Shown in pieces: positions 16,960 through 24,506 of a stretch of DNA of 40,970 nucleotides. The notes beneath the pieces are model-generated. The model did not search any database and was not told where the DNA came from. It saw nothing but the letters and a program-made list of their open reading frames with translations. Source of the stretch: Elusimicrobia bacterium RIFOXYD2_FULL_34_15 (GTDB lineage Bacteria; Elusimicrobiota; UBA8919). The translations under genes were made by a program, and so were the position numbers. The DNA lies in assembly GCA_001800605.1 (NCBI GenBank), contig MGVS01000023.1, positions 1 to 40,970 of the forward strand. The letters are read 5' to 3'. Within the stretch, counting starts at the first letter, position 1. Every line of letters begins with the position of its first letter.

Positions 16960-17050
16960 AGCCGTCGTTCGAAAAAACGATGGCGGGTTCCTTTTACTCA
17001 TTACTCATTACCCAGCTTGTCCCCGACTCATCGGGATTACCCGTTACTAT
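16960..17050 (-). repeat. Repeat block between porG and porD (GGGTAATCCCGATGAGTCGGG copy 2)
   Basis: Read on the minus strand it has GGGTAATCCCGATGAGTCGG followed by ACAAGCTGGGTAATGAGTAA, matching the plus-strand repeat at 7536-7580. Next to it GCCGTCGTT and AACGATGGC form a nine-base hairpin. Tandem TTACTCA words flank it. It is a non-coding insertion between two genes of one operon. Confidence 0.65.
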
Positions 17051-17052
17051 TT

Positions 17053-17625
17053 TTATCCGCTTATTTCATCAAATGCCCGTTTTATTGATTTTATGTTTCC
17101 ATCAATAATTTCGGGTTTGTGCGAAAATTTCTTTTCGAGTTTCTTTTTAGTATCTTCCAAAACACCGTTGATGTCAAGAAAATTTGTAACTTTAACAAGC
17201 GCTCCCAACATTGGTGTATTAGGAATTTCTTTTCCAAAACATTCCTTTGCTATCTTTGATGCATTAATAACATAAACTTTACCGCTGAAATTCAGCTCTT
17301 TTTTCATTTCGGCAGCGTTTTTTTCAGTATTTACTATTATTGCGCCGGTGTCAGAAAGTCCTGCTATGACATCAACAGACTTTATTAGTGTCGGATCAAG
17401 TACAACCACAAAATCAGGATTTATTATACCGCAATGAAGTGTTATAGGTTTATCCGATAAGCGGTTGAACGCCTGAACCGGTGCTCCCATTCTTTCCGGG
17501 CCATATTCCGGAAATCCCTGAACATATTTACCTGTAGCAAGTGCTGCTTCAGCAAAAAGAAGCGCAGCCGTTTTTGCACCTTGCCCGCCTCTTCCATGCC
17601 ATCTGATTTCAATTATATCTTTCAT
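17053..17625 (-). CDS. porG: 2-oxoacid (pyruvate):ferredoxin oxidoreductase, gamma subunit
   Basis: PorG is the gamma subunit that contributes to the coenzyme A and TPP environment of the enzyme. The N-terminal EIRWHGRGGQGAKTAA, then YVQGFPEYGPERMGAPVQAFNR and the VVLDPTL block are diagnostic, and 190 residues is normal. GGAG lies seven bases before ATG 17625, four codons inside the ORF track start. It follows the ferredoxin gene by 36 bases, giving ferredoxin-porG-porD-porA-porB in transcription order. Confidence 0.94.
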   Translation of the reverse strand: MKDIIEIRWHGRGGQGAKTAALLFAEAALATGKYVQGFPEYGPERMGAPVQAFNRLSDKPITLHCGIINPDFVVVLDPTLIKSVDVIAGLSDTGAIIVNTEKNAAEMKKELNFSGKVYVINASKIAKECFGKEIPNTPMLGALVKVTNFLDINGVLEDTKKKLEKKFSHKPEIIDGNIKSIKRAFDEISG

Positions 17626-17661
17626 TAGATACTCCAATCGTTATTTAATACTTTTGTTTTT

Positions 17662-17847
17662 TTATTCAACTTTTATTGCTTCTACCGGACAATCCGATGC
17701 GGCCTGTTTTGCGCATTCTTCCGCGCCCGCGGGTATTGGAGAAACTTTAACTACTGCTACAACATCCTGCATTTCAAAAACATCGGGGCAGGAATCAACG
17801 CATAATCCACAACCGGTACATAAATCTTTGTCAACAACTGCTTTCAT
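17662..17847 (-). CDS. Single-cluster [4Fe-4S] ferredoxin
   Basis: This 61-residue ferredoxin resembles the Thermotoga type: one cluster bound by Cys in DLCTGCGLCVDSCPDVF plus the Cys in SDCPVEAI near the C-terminus. Two further Cys (C20 and the Cys of EECAKQA) are placed to form the disulfide that replaces the second cluster. It is the likely electron acceptor of the Por complex. AAGGAGG lies seven bases upstream, the best ribosome binding site in this operon, fitting a highly expressed carrier. It overlaps the flavodoxin-like gene by ATGA. Confidence 0.94.
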   Translation of the reverse strand: MKAVVDKDLCTGCGLCVDSCPDVFEMQDVVAVVKVSPIPAGAEECAKQAASDCPVEAIKVE

Positions 17848-18410
17848 TTTAAAACCTCCTTAATTAAATTTTTGACTTCTTTTATTGATTCTAAAAAAAT
17901 GTTTTCATTAATTGTATCTGTATTCGGAAGATAATATTTTCCGGCTAATTTTATATTAAAAACACTAAAAAATGCTCTTATAATCGTTTCTGCATGATTA
18001 AAATCCGGATTTCGCCCTGCAATTGAAATAAATAAACCTTTTTTAGGTTCCAAATTAAAATTCTTCAAAATATTTTTCCTGGCCCAATAAACTTGACACC
18101 TGTCAATTATTGCTTTTAAATTGGCGGGTATTGACGTAAAATAAATAGGCGAGGATACAACAACAACATCTGCTTCTATAATTTTCCTTTCAATGAGCTG
18201 CATATCATCTTTCCACTTGCAGGTTCCTGTTTTTTCACAGCCCCGGAAACCATCACAGAAAGATATTTTTAAATCTCTAATTGCTATTTTTTTTATTTTA
18301 CAATTAACTTGTGAGAATTCATCTAAGAGAGAGTTTAAAAGAAGTTCACTTCTGCTTTTGGAAGTTGCTCCTGCAGATATTCCTACCACTATTATTTCTT
18401 TTTCCCTCAT
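17844..18410 (-). CDS. Flavodoxin-fold NAD(P)H-dependent FMN reductase family protein
   Basis: This 188-residue protein has the NADPH-dependent FMN reductase fold: a phosphate-binding loop ISAGATSKSRSELLL near the N-terminus, DDMQLIERKIIEADVVVVSSPIYFTSIPANLKAIIDR (flavin-binding and dimer motif), and FISIAGR. Cys residues in SFCDGFRGCEKTGTCKWKDD recall iron-sulfur flavoproteins, but the spacing is not the archetypal Isf motif. It overlaps tlpA (ATGA, 5') and ferredoxin (ATGA, 3'), so it is probably co-translated with the ferredoxin, suggesting a redox link with it. Confidence 0.85.
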   Translation of the reverse strand: MREKEIIVVGISAGATSKSRSELLLNSLLDEFSQVNCKIKKIAIRDLKISFCDGFRGCEKTGTCKWKDDMQLIERKIIEADVVVVSSPIYFTSIPANLKAIIDRCQVYWARKNILKNFNLEPKKGLFISIAGRNPDFNHAETIIRAFFSVFNIKLAGKYYLPNTDTINENIFLESIKEVKNLIKEVLK

Positions 18411-19075
18411 TTTTTCTTTTTCGAAGATAAAATTTTCTCGATGTCTTCTTTAGAAGGCATGTTATTTCCGCGAAAAACTATTACGCCTTTTGAATTAATT
18501 AATATATTGGTCGGTAAACCAAAAACTTTAAATTTTTTAGATACCTCTCCGTTAGAATCTAAAAGAATTTTATAAAGCACTTTCTTTTTCTTGATAAAAC
18601 TTGCAACTTTTTCATTTTTTTCCTGGACGTTTACAGCCGCAACAATCAGTCCTTTTTTGTTATATTCGGTATATACTTTATTTAACTCAGGAATTTCTTG
18701 CACACAGTAAGGACACCATGTGGCAAAAAAATTAATTAAAACCGGGTTTTTGCCGTTATACTTAGAAAGTTTAAAGGTAGTTGTTGACGATATCTCATTA
18801 AGAGAAAAATCAATAGATTTATTCCCTACATCTATGCCTGAGTCAGCGGAAAAAAGGCAGGTAAGTCCCGTTAGAAAATACATAGCAATAACAATTTTTG
18901 CAAAACAATACATATTATTATTTATATATTTTATAATATTATTAATCACATTTTTGCATTTTTCTAACGGGATAAAAGGTGCCCGCCACTGCTGCTTTGG
19001 CGGATCCGCCAACTCCGCCAGCTGGCGGATTGTGGCGGAAAAGGTAAAAATAAAAAATATATTTTTATATTTCAT
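18407..19075 (-). CDS. TlpA/ResA-like thioredoxin-fold protein with an embedded palindrome at the N-terminus
   Basis: The C-terminal 145 residues form a membrane-anchored or exported thiol-disulfide protein of the TlpA/ResA type: FSLNEISSTTTFKLSKYNGK, FFATWCPYCVQEIPEL with the WCPYC active site, and FGLPTNILINSKG with the cis-Pro. ATG 19075 has AAGGAG eight bases upstream and overlaps tadA by ATGA. From it the frame reads MKYKNIFFIFTF, then about 20 residues encoded by a GC-rich palindrome (18981-19039), then a second hydrophobic stretch. An internal ATG at 18913 gives a clean signal peptide (KIVIAMYFLTGLTCLFSA) but has no Shine-Dalgarno. Either the palindrome inserted in frame and the gene is still read, or initiation moved inward. 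Confidence 0.8.
   Translation of the reverse strand: MKYKNIFFIFTFSATIRQLAELADPPKQQWRAPFIPLEKCKNVINNIIKYINNNMYCFAKIVIAMYFLTGLTCLFSADSGIDVGNKSIDFSLNEISSTTTFKLSKYNGKNPVLINFFATWCPYCVQEIPELNKVYTEYNKKGLIVAAVNVQEKNEKVASFIKKKKVLYKILLDSNGEVSKKFKVFGLPTNILINSKGVIVFRGNNMPSKEDIEKILSSKKKK
18981..19039. repeat. TGGCGGA palindromic element inside the tlpA-like reading frame
   Basis: It contains TGGCGGATCCGCCA, a perfect 14-base palindrome, then TCCGCCAGCTGGCGGA, a perfect 16-base palindrome, flanked by GCCCGCCACT and TTGTGGCGGA. It has no stop codon in the tlpA frame and is far more GC-rich than its surroundings. Related TGGCGGA words occur at 19701-19776 and 23305-23335. Confidence 0.8.
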
Positions 19076-19524
19076 TTGCGCTTCTCCTTAAAAAAATTTT
19101 TAATTAGTTTGGAACATCTTTTTTGAAGTATACCACTTTCTATTTTGATGGTATGATTGAATTTATTGTTATTTGTAATGTTAATTACACTTCCGCAGGC
19201 GCCGGCTTTTTTATCACAAGCACCATAAAAAACCCTATCGATGCGAGCCCAAATAAGTGCACCCGCACACATAGGGCATGGTTCAATTGTAACATACATA
19301 TCACAATTTGTCAAGCGGTAATTATTAGTTTTTTTTGCTGCTTTTTTTATTGCTAAAATTTCTGCGTGTGCGGTTGGATCATTTGTTCTTATAGTCAGAT
19401 TATGTGCTCTTGATATTATTTTATCATTTTTTACTATCACACAGCCAACCGGAACTTCATCTTTTTCTTTTGCTTTTTCTGCTTCTTTTATCGCTTCCTG
19501 CATGAAAAAATTTTTGGATTTCAT
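19072..19524 (-). CDS. tadA: tRNA-specific adenosine deaminase
   Basis: TadA converts the wobble adenosine of tRNA-Arg(ACG) to inosine. The zinc deaminase site is complete: HAE at 53-55 (His ligand and Glu proton shuttle) and PCPMC at 82-86 (two Cys ligands). VPVGCVIV, GALIWARIDRVFYG and KKAGACGS match TadA rather than cytidine deaminases, and 150 residues is typical. The gene begins 51 bases downstream of the tRNA-Arg(ACG) gene on the same strand, so the enzyme lies beside its canonical substrate. It overlaps the tlpA-like gene by four bases. Confidence 0.94.
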   Translation of the reverse strand: MKSKNFFMQEAIKEAEKAKEKDEVPVGCVIVKNDKIISRAHNLTIRTNDPTAHAEILAIKKAAKKTNNYRLTNCDMYVTIEPCPMCAGALIWARIDRVFYGACDKKAGACGSVINITNNNKFNHTIKIESGILQKRCSKLIKNFFKEKRK

Positions 19525-19575
19525 TTAAAATGAATGGACTTTTTTGGAAAAAGCGGTTTGTCTAAATTTTTTTCA

Positions 19576-19649
<74 letters not shown>

Positions 19650-19700
19650 AAATTTTTACCCCGTAAGAGATTAGCGTAAAGCGCGTACAGAGGATAGTTC

Positions 19701-19736
19701 CCGCCACTTCCACCACTTCCGCCACTTCCGCCACTG
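19701..19736 (+). repeat. Four 9-bp tandem repeats (CCGCCACTT)
   Basis: CCGCCACTT, CCACCACTT, CCGCCACTT and CCGCCACTG follow without spacing. They are part of the TGGCGGA/TCCGCCA repeat cluster that lies 5' of tRNA-Arg(ACG) on the minus strand. Each unit could encode a three-residue repeat, but no gene covers it. Confidence 0.85.
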
Positions 19737-19740
19737 AATC

Positions 19741-19776
19741 TTTGGCGGACAAGAAATCTTTGGCGGACAAGAAACC
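19741..19776 (+). repeat. Two 18-bp tandem repeats (TTTGGCGGACAAGAAATC)
   Basis: TTTGGCGGACAAGAAATC is followed directly by TTTGGCGGACAAGAAACC. The TGGCGG words are inverted relative to the CCGCCA words of the neighbouring 9-bp array, so the two arrays can pair. Confidence 0.85.
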
Positions 19777-19785
19777 GTAGGCGGG

Positions 19786-19870
19786 CAGGCATAGTTAATA
19801 GCTCATGGTTCATAGTTGTTGCTTTATCTATGAACTACGAACCTGCCACCGGCAGGCAGGCTAAAAACAA
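19786..19870. repeat. Word-repeat element (CATAGTT / AACTATG type)
   Basis: CATAGTTAATAGCTCATGGT and TCATAGTTG face CTATGAACTACGAACC, all variants of one word in both orientations. A CCTGCC/GGCAGG hairpin follows. With the two tandem arrays this fills most of the 248-base gap between DUF3307 and the tRNA; no gene is seen. Confidence 0.6.
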
Positions 19871-19897
19871 TGAACGTAAAACTCTATCTCTAGGGGG

Positions 19898-20581
19898 CTA
19901 ATACCAAACTATGCGCGCTGTGATACTTAATATTACTGCAATACCATTTGATATTAATACATTTAAAGCAGAATAATCCAGTTTTGTTGCTGATTTCTTC
20001 ATTGAAAAACGTTCGATTATTACCATTACAACTACAGCGGGCAATATCAGCCAGTACCACTTACCCGGAATTATAAAACAACCGACGATAGTAAGCCGTT
20101 CAACAATTCCATGATATTTTTCCTGATTAATTATACTGCTGTCTGAAAAAAATGTTTTTTTTGAAAAATAAATAAATATTGTTGAAAAATGTGTCGCAAG
20201 TATAAATATAATAGTAAGTATTACCCATTTTTCTGTATCAATTGCTATAGGGTTTTTCGGAGCCAATACAAATATAAGAAGTACGTGTACAAACTGATCC
20301 CATAAAAAGAAACCAAAATTATCAGGAGAATTATATTTTGTAATACTATAAACACGCCACTGATCTTCAATTACATGTGATATGGCAAGAAGTAGTAATG
20401 CTAAGGCAAAATCTCGTTGCGGTAAATACTGATAGTTTATAGCAACTGCAAAAAACAAAAATATCAAAACGTGGAAAAGAACACCGGAGATACTTTCCCT
20501 TTTCCATTTTGCAATTCTATTTGTCTGAAATGTAAAATCGGCTAAAAGATGCGCTAAAAGGAGCCGCCAGAAAAAATACAT
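19898..20581 (-). CDS. DUF3307 integral membrane protein
   Basis: The protein starts MYFFWRLLLAHLLADFTFQTNRIAKWK, the conserved opening of DUF3307 with polar Asp and Gln in the first membrane helix, and has further His-rich membrane segments (LFHVLIFLFF, AISHVIEDQWR, WDQFVHVLLIFVL). About seven hydrophobic helices span 227 residues. Function is unknown. The ATG at 20581 shares its A with the cyclase stop (TAATG), so it is translationally coupled to the CHASE2 cyclase; the ORF track start lies seven codons further inside the cyclase gene. The coupling suggests a role linked to the cyclase or its membrane sensing. Confidence 0.8.
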   Translation of the reverse strand: MYFFWRLLLAHLLADFTFQTNRIAKWKRESISGVLFHVLIFLFFAVAINYQYLPQRDFALALLLLAISHVIEDQWRVYSITKYNSPDNFGFFLWDQFVHVLLIFVLAPKNPIAIDTEKWVILTIIFILATHFSTIFIYFSKKTFFSDSSIINQEKYHGIVERLTIVGCFIIPGKWYWLILPAVVVMVIIERFSMKKSATKLDYSALNVLISNGIAVILSITARIVWY

Positions 20582-22329
20582 TATATTTTTCCTTCGACAC
20601 AATAAATTTCAACTGGCTTTTCTTTACCTTTGACTTTTGTAGTTCCGAGGGGTTTTACTTTTACAATGTCTTTTACAATTTGATATGCCGACTCAGATAT
20701 GATTATATGTGTTCTGAATTCTTTATTTAAACCTTCAAGGCGTGCTCCGAGATTCACATTGTCGCCGATAACCGTATAATCCATTCTTTCAATAGAACCC
20801 ATATTACCGACAACCATATCGCCCCTGTTTATACCTATGCCAATATCTATAATCGGTTTCTTTTCAGCACGCCATTTTTCTTGTAATTTTTTTAATTCTT
20901 CTATCATTTCAATGGCACAAAAAACCGCTCTTTGAGTATGGTCTTTCTGCGGTATCGGAGCATTCCAAAAAGCCATTACAGCATCGCCAATAAATTTATC
21001 AAGCGTACCCTCATATTTGAAAACTATTTCTGTCATTTTTGTCAGATATTCATTTAAAAGTGCAACTATACCCTCAGGTGTTGAAGCTTCTGAAATTGTA
21101 GTAAAACCCCTGATATCGGAAAAAAGTACCGTCATTTCCAGTCTCTTACCGCCAAGTGCAAGCGCATCGGGATTTTTCATGATTTCATTAATAACAAGCG
21201 GAGAAAGATACTGTCCAAATGCTTTTTTCAGCCATCGTTTTTCCTTTTCCTCAGTAATAAAACGCCATGAAGTTATTGAAAGATATGTTAAGAAAATCAA
21301 AAAAGTTACAGGCACGTATTCAATCCAGATTTTCTTTTCAACAAAATAATATTTACAAATCAATGACCAGATTACAAAAATAAATATCACTAAAAATGTA
21401 GATTTCCAGGAAGAAAGCCGCGGTAAAAAGAAAGTAAGAATACTTCCAATAAAAACTATTGTCAAAAATCCGAAAAATCCGCTAGCAAAGGATATATAAT
21501 CCGAATTGATAAACGCATTCACATTATTGGCTATTGTTTCTATTCCCGGCATTACCGGCGAAAGCGGTGTTACGTGCCTGTCGCCAAGGCCTGCTGCAGC
21601 ATAACCAACTAATACTATTTTACCTTTGAGTAGTTTACTATCTATTTCACCGTTTAATATATTGTAATAAGATATGTATTTGAATGTCTCAAAACCACCG
21701 GAATAGTTAATAAGTATTTCGCCGTTATAATCCAGTGGTAACCCTTTCATCAATTCTTCTATGGGTTTACCGGTAAATGCAGATGCAATTGCAAGAGATA
21801 TATGCGGATACAACTTTTTATTATATTCCATAACAGGTCTTACTTTTCTAACCACTCCATCGGTTTCCGGAAATACGTTCGGAAAACCAATTTTTACGGA
21901 ATTTCTTTCAATACCCGAAATAGGCGGTTTTGCCTTAGCAATGGCACCCCTATCAATCTCGAAAAGAATTTCATTAACAGATCTGTTAGAATTTCTTATT
22001 GCATCTATAAGTAATTCGTCGCTTTGTTCACTACTTTTTTCAATGAAGAGTATATCCATGCCGATAGTCTTTACCCCTGCCTGAGTTAACTTATCAATCA
22101 ATTTCGCATGAACGCTTCTGTCCCATGGCCATCTGCCGAGATGTTCCAAACTATTTTCATCTATAGCAGCAATTATTATTTTATCGGAAGGCGGATTAAC
22201 ATTGCGGTGACGTAACCTATAATCGTATGATTTATATTCGAGAAGCTGAAATACGCCGAAAAAATTGAGTACCAGTATTAATGAAATCGCAAATATACCC
22301 AATAAATAAGCTACCGTTTTCTGTTTCAT
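20581..22329 (-). CDS. CHASE2-domain class III adenylate cyclase
   Basis: This 582-residue membrane cyclase has TM1 at about 5-27, an extracytoplasmic CHASE2 sensor at about 30-275 (IIIAAIDENSLEHLGRWPWDR, IVLVGYAAAGLGD, PGIETIANN), three membrane helices at about 280-355, and a class III cyclase domain at about 370-582. Catalytic residues are intact: Asp405 (FSDIRGFT) and Asp449 (FIGDAVMAFWNAP) for metal, Lys445 and Asp517 for adenine, and Asn526 and Arg530 for the transition state. It should make cAMP. GAGG lies eight bases upstream. It shares the CHASE2-plus-three-TM scaffold with the kinase at 9798, so the two sensors are paralogous with different outputs. Confidence 0.93.
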   Translation of the reverse strand: MKQKTVAYLLGIFAISLILVLNFFGVFQLLEYKSYDYRLRHRNVNPPSDKIIIAAIDENSLEHLGRWPWDRSVHAKLIDKLTQAGVKTIGMDILFIEKSSEQSDELLIDAIRNSNRSVNEILFEIDRGAIAKAKPPISGIERNSVKIGFPNVFPETDGVVRKVRPVMEYNKKLYPHISLAIASAFTGKPIEELMKGLPLDYNGEILINYSGGFETFKYISYYNILNGEIDSKLLKGKIVLVGYAAAGLGDRHVTPLSPVMPGIETIANNVNAFINSDYISFASGFFGFLTIVFIGSILTFFLPRLSSWKSTFLVIFIFVIWSLICKYYFVEKKIWIEYVPVTFLIFLTYLSITSWRFITEEKEKRWLKKAFGQYLSPLVINEIMKNPDALALGGKRLEMTVLFSDIRGFTTISEASTPEGIVALLNEYLTKMTEIVFKYEGTLDKFIGDAVMAFWNAPIPQKDHTQRAVFCAIEMIEELKKLQEKWRAEKKPIIDIGIGINRGDMVVGNMGSIERMDYTVIGDNVNLGARLEGLNKEFRTHIIISESAYQIVKDIVKVKPLGTTKVKGKEKPVEIYCVEGKI

Positions 22330-22330
22330 A

Positions 22331-22480
22331 TTAGATACCTCGCAAAAAAACTTGAAGCTCCACAGGTTTATACTTAAGGAATCTTCGTATATTCTCAGGA
22401 GCTGAAATCCCTGCCTGTGTGGTAGACACCGAAATTATCCCGATGGAAGACCGGGATGCTAAGGTGGAATATAACTGCAT
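22331..22480 (-). CDS. Possible small ORF (49 aa) filling the rpsI-cyclase gap
   Basis: An ATG at 22480, just after the rpsI stop, opens a 49-codon frame that stops one base before the cyclase ATG. The N-terminal half is encoded by palindromic DNA (ATCCCG/CGGGAT at 22437-22457), which argues that the frame is accidental. The C-terminal half (ENIRRFLKYKPVELQVFLRG) looks more protein-like. No Shine-Dalgarno is clear and no family is recognised. It may instead be a structured leader for the cyclase or a degraded gene end. Confidence 0.25.
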   Translation of the reverse strand: MQLYSTLASRSSIGIISVSTTQAGISAPENIRRFLKYKPVELQVFLRGI

Positions 22481-22484
22481 TTCT

Positions 22485-22889
22485 TTATCTTTTAGTCCAC
22501 TGAAAACTCTTTCTTGCTTTAGCACGTCCGCATTTTTTTCTTTCAACCATTCTGTCGTCACGAGTTAAAAATCCTTCCTTTTTCATCATAGCTTTCATAT
22601 TTAAATCTACAGTGGAAAGCGCTCTTGCAATACCATGACGAATCGCTTCCGCTTGCGACATTACTCCCCCGCCTGTAACTGAAACACTTATGTTATACTG
22701 TGTTGCGGTGTTTGTCGAATTTAAGGGAGATATTACTTCTGCCTGAAACCGCGGTAATCCGTCAAAATATTTATCCAATGACTTCCCATTAACGGTAATT
22801 TTCCCCTGTCCTAAAGAAAGTATAACTTTTGCAGCTGACGTTTTTCTTCTTCCCGTCGCTATAATCAAATTGCTTTTATCTTTTGGCAT
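22485..22889 (-). CDS. rpsI: Ribosomal protein S9
   Basis: S9 is a small-subunit protein whose C-terminal tail touches the P-site tRNA. IATGRRKTSAAKV, GKITVNGKSLDKYF, VTGGGVMSQAEAIRHGIARAL and LTRDDRMVERKKCGRAKARKSFQWTKR are conserved, ending in the standard KR. GGAGG lies four bases before the ATG. It overlaps the 3' end of rplM by 25 bases, an unusually long overlap for this pair. Confidence 0.97.
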   Translation of the reverse strand: MPKDKSNLIIATGRRKTSAAKVILSLGQGKITVNGKSLDKYFDGLPRFQAEVISPLNSTNTATQYNISVSVTGGGVMSQAEAIRHGIARALSTVDLNMKAMMKKEGFLTRDDRMVERKKCGRAKARKSFQWTKR

Positions 22890-23266
22890 TTACCCTCCAA
22901 TTGTTTAGCATCTTTTTTAAATATTTTTAATCTTTTTAGCATTGGTTTTCTTAGCCTATTTTTAGGCAACATTCCGCTTATTGAAAGTTTAATAATTCTT
23001 TCCGGTTCCCTTTCAATTAATTCTTTGTAAATTATATATTTGTCTCCGCCAGGATAACCTGAATGCCTATATTCAAGTTTTTGATCTAATTTTTTACCTG
23101 TAAGTTTTATTTTACCGGCATTTGTAACAACTACATAATCTCCTATATCCTTATTAGGAGCATATTCAACTTTACCTTTGCCTTGAAGAATTTTTACCGC
23201 TGCAGTGGATAAACGGCCGAGCGGAATTTCTGTTGCATCAATTAGATACCAACTTCTCGTATTCAT
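22865..23266 (-). CDS. rplM: Ribosomal protein L13
   Basis: L13 is an early-assembling large-subunit protein. The N-terminus WYLIDATEIPLGRLST, KDIGDYVVVTNAGKIKLTGKK, YRHSGYPGG and MLPKNRLRKPMLKRLKIF are conserved. At 133 residues it is about ten shorter than Escherichia coli L13. GGAAGG lies eight bases before the ATG. It forms the usual rplM-rpsI operon and has its own promoter with a leader of about 138 bases. Confidence 0.97.
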   Translation of the reverse strand: MNTRSWYLIDATEIPLGRLSTAAVKILQGKGKVEYAPNKDIGDYVVVTNAGKIKLTGKKLDQKLEYRHSGYPGGDKYIIYKELIEREPERIIKLSISGMLPKNRLRKPMLKRLKIFKKDAKQLEGKCQKIKAI

Positions 23267-23404
23267 AATTTTACCTTCCCTTTTTCATCACGATTCATCA
23301 GGATGAACCCGCCAACGACTCAGTGGCAGGTAACGACTTCTACCATAGATTACACAGGTTTAGAAATCCCTGTACTCAAGACCAGTTAATGATTTTCTTA
23401 ACGG
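23267..23404 (-). promoter_or_regulatory. Leader of rplM-rpsI
   Basis: From the predicted start the transcript carries AACCTGTGTAATC (a fragment of the dispersed TTTAATCTGTGTAATC family), a CCTGCCA/TGGCGGG hairpin, and TTCATC/GATGAA just before the ribosome binding site. L13 leaders that bind their own protein are known in other bacteria, but no match to those consensus structures was recognised. Confidence 0.45.
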
Positions 23405-23410
23405 TCTAAT

Positions 23411-23438
23411 ATTATACTAAAATGACGTGTTTTGTCAA
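23411..23438 (-). promoter_or_regulatory. Sigma-70-type promoter of rplM-rpsI
   Basis: TTGACA (23438-23433), a 16-base spacer and TATAAT (23416-23411) form a consensus promoter on the minus strand, directly after the asd stop codon. Confidence 0.85.
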
Positions 23439-23441
23439 TTA

Positions 23442-24479
23442 TTAGCAAAAACCTTTTGCAATAAGGATTTCTGCAATTTGAACTGCGTTCAACGCCGCAC
23501 CTTTCAGTAAATTATCGGAAACGATCCACATTACCAATCCATTTTCGGTTGTAATATCTTCCCGGATACGGCCTACATATGTGACTTGTTGTCCTGCTGC
23601 GTCAATCGGCAGAGGATATTTCTTCTGTGAAGGTTCATCAACGACAATTACCCCTTCTGCATTTTTCAATAGATCTCTTGCTTCGGATGCGGTCATTTTC
23701 TGTTCCGTTTCAATCCAAACTGATTCCGAATGACTTAAAAAAACAGGTACTCTTACGCAAGTTGCTGAGACTTTTATTGAAGAATCGCCCATTATTTTCT
23801 GGGTTTCGTCTAACATTTTAATTTCTTCTTTTGTATAAGCATTATCTAAAAAAATATCTATCTGCGGTATTACGTTAAACGCGATTTGATAAGGCAATTT
23901 TACTGCCTGGGGAATTTTTTCTCCTTTAGCCCAACACAAAGTTTGATTTTTCAATTCTTCCAGCGCTTTTCCGCCGGCACCTGAAACCGCCTGATAAGTA
24001 GAAACTATTATCCTTTTTATCTTAACAGCATCGTGAATAGGTTTTAATACAACAACCATTTGAATCGTTGAACAATTGGGATTTGCAATTATTTTCTTGT
24101 CCTTTGAAAGGTCGTGCGGATTTACTTCCGGAACAACTAGCGGGACGTCCTTTTCCATTCTAAAACAAGAAGAATTATCTACTACGAATACGCCCTGTTC
24201 GGCAAATCTCGGCGCCCATTCTTTTGATACTGATGCTCCTGCTGAAAAAAGTGCTATATTTAATTGATATTTGGTTTTAAAAATTGAATAATCGTTAATT
24301 TTATTTATATCTTCAACTGTTATTTCTCTATTTTTGAATTTCATCTTTTGTCCTGCAGTTCTAGAAGATGCAAAAAGATAAAGATGATCCACAGGAAAAT
24401 CTCTTGTTTCTAACATTTTCAACATTTCTATGCCTACCGCTCCGGTTGCACCAACTACAGCTATGTTATATTTTTTCAT
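23442..24479 (-). CDS. asd: Aspartate-semialdehyde dehydrogenase
   Basis: Asd reduces aspartyl phosphate to aspartate semialdehyde, the branch point to lysine, diaminopimelate, threonine and methionine. VVGATGAVG binds NADP, NPNCSTIQ carries the catalytic Cys, STYQAVSGAGG and RVPVFLSHSESVWIE hold the substrate Arg and active-site His, and the 345-residue length is typical. It follows the SDR gene by 27 bases on the same strand. The upstream GGTG is only a weak ribosome binding site. Confidence 0.96.
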   Translation of the reverse strand: MKKYNIAVVGATGAVGIEMLKMLETRDFPVDHLYLFASSRTAGQKMKFKNREITVEDINKINDYSIFKTKYQLNIALFSAGASVSKEWAPRFAEQGVFVVDNSSCFRMEKDVPLVVPEVNPHDLSKDKKIIANPNCSTIQMVVVLKPIHDAVKIKRIIVSTYQAVSGAGGKALEELKNQTLCWAKGEKIPQAVKLPYQIAFNVIPQIDIFLDNAYTKEEIKMLDETQKIMGDSSIKVSATCVRVPVFLSHSESVWIETEQKMTASEARDLLKNAEGVIVVDEPSQKKYPLPIDAAGQQVTYVGRIREDITTENGLVMWIVSDNLLKGAALNAVQIAEILIAKGFC

Positions 24480-24506
24480 TTATTTCACCATCTAATTATT
24501 TTTAAC

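Noticed and set aside
19701-19776. CRISPR-like tandem repeats
   Set aside because: The units are 9 and 18 bases, contiguous without spacers, and no cas gene is present.
22330-22484. Riboswitch (c-di-GMP or other) upstream of the CHASE2 cyclase
   Set aside because: Hairpins exist, but no GEMM or other riboswitch consensus could be matched by eye.
22331-22561. 76-residue ORF across the rpsI 3' end
   Set aside because: Its first 27 codons are an out-of-frame shadow of S9. Only the part after 22480 is kept, as a low-confidence small ORF.
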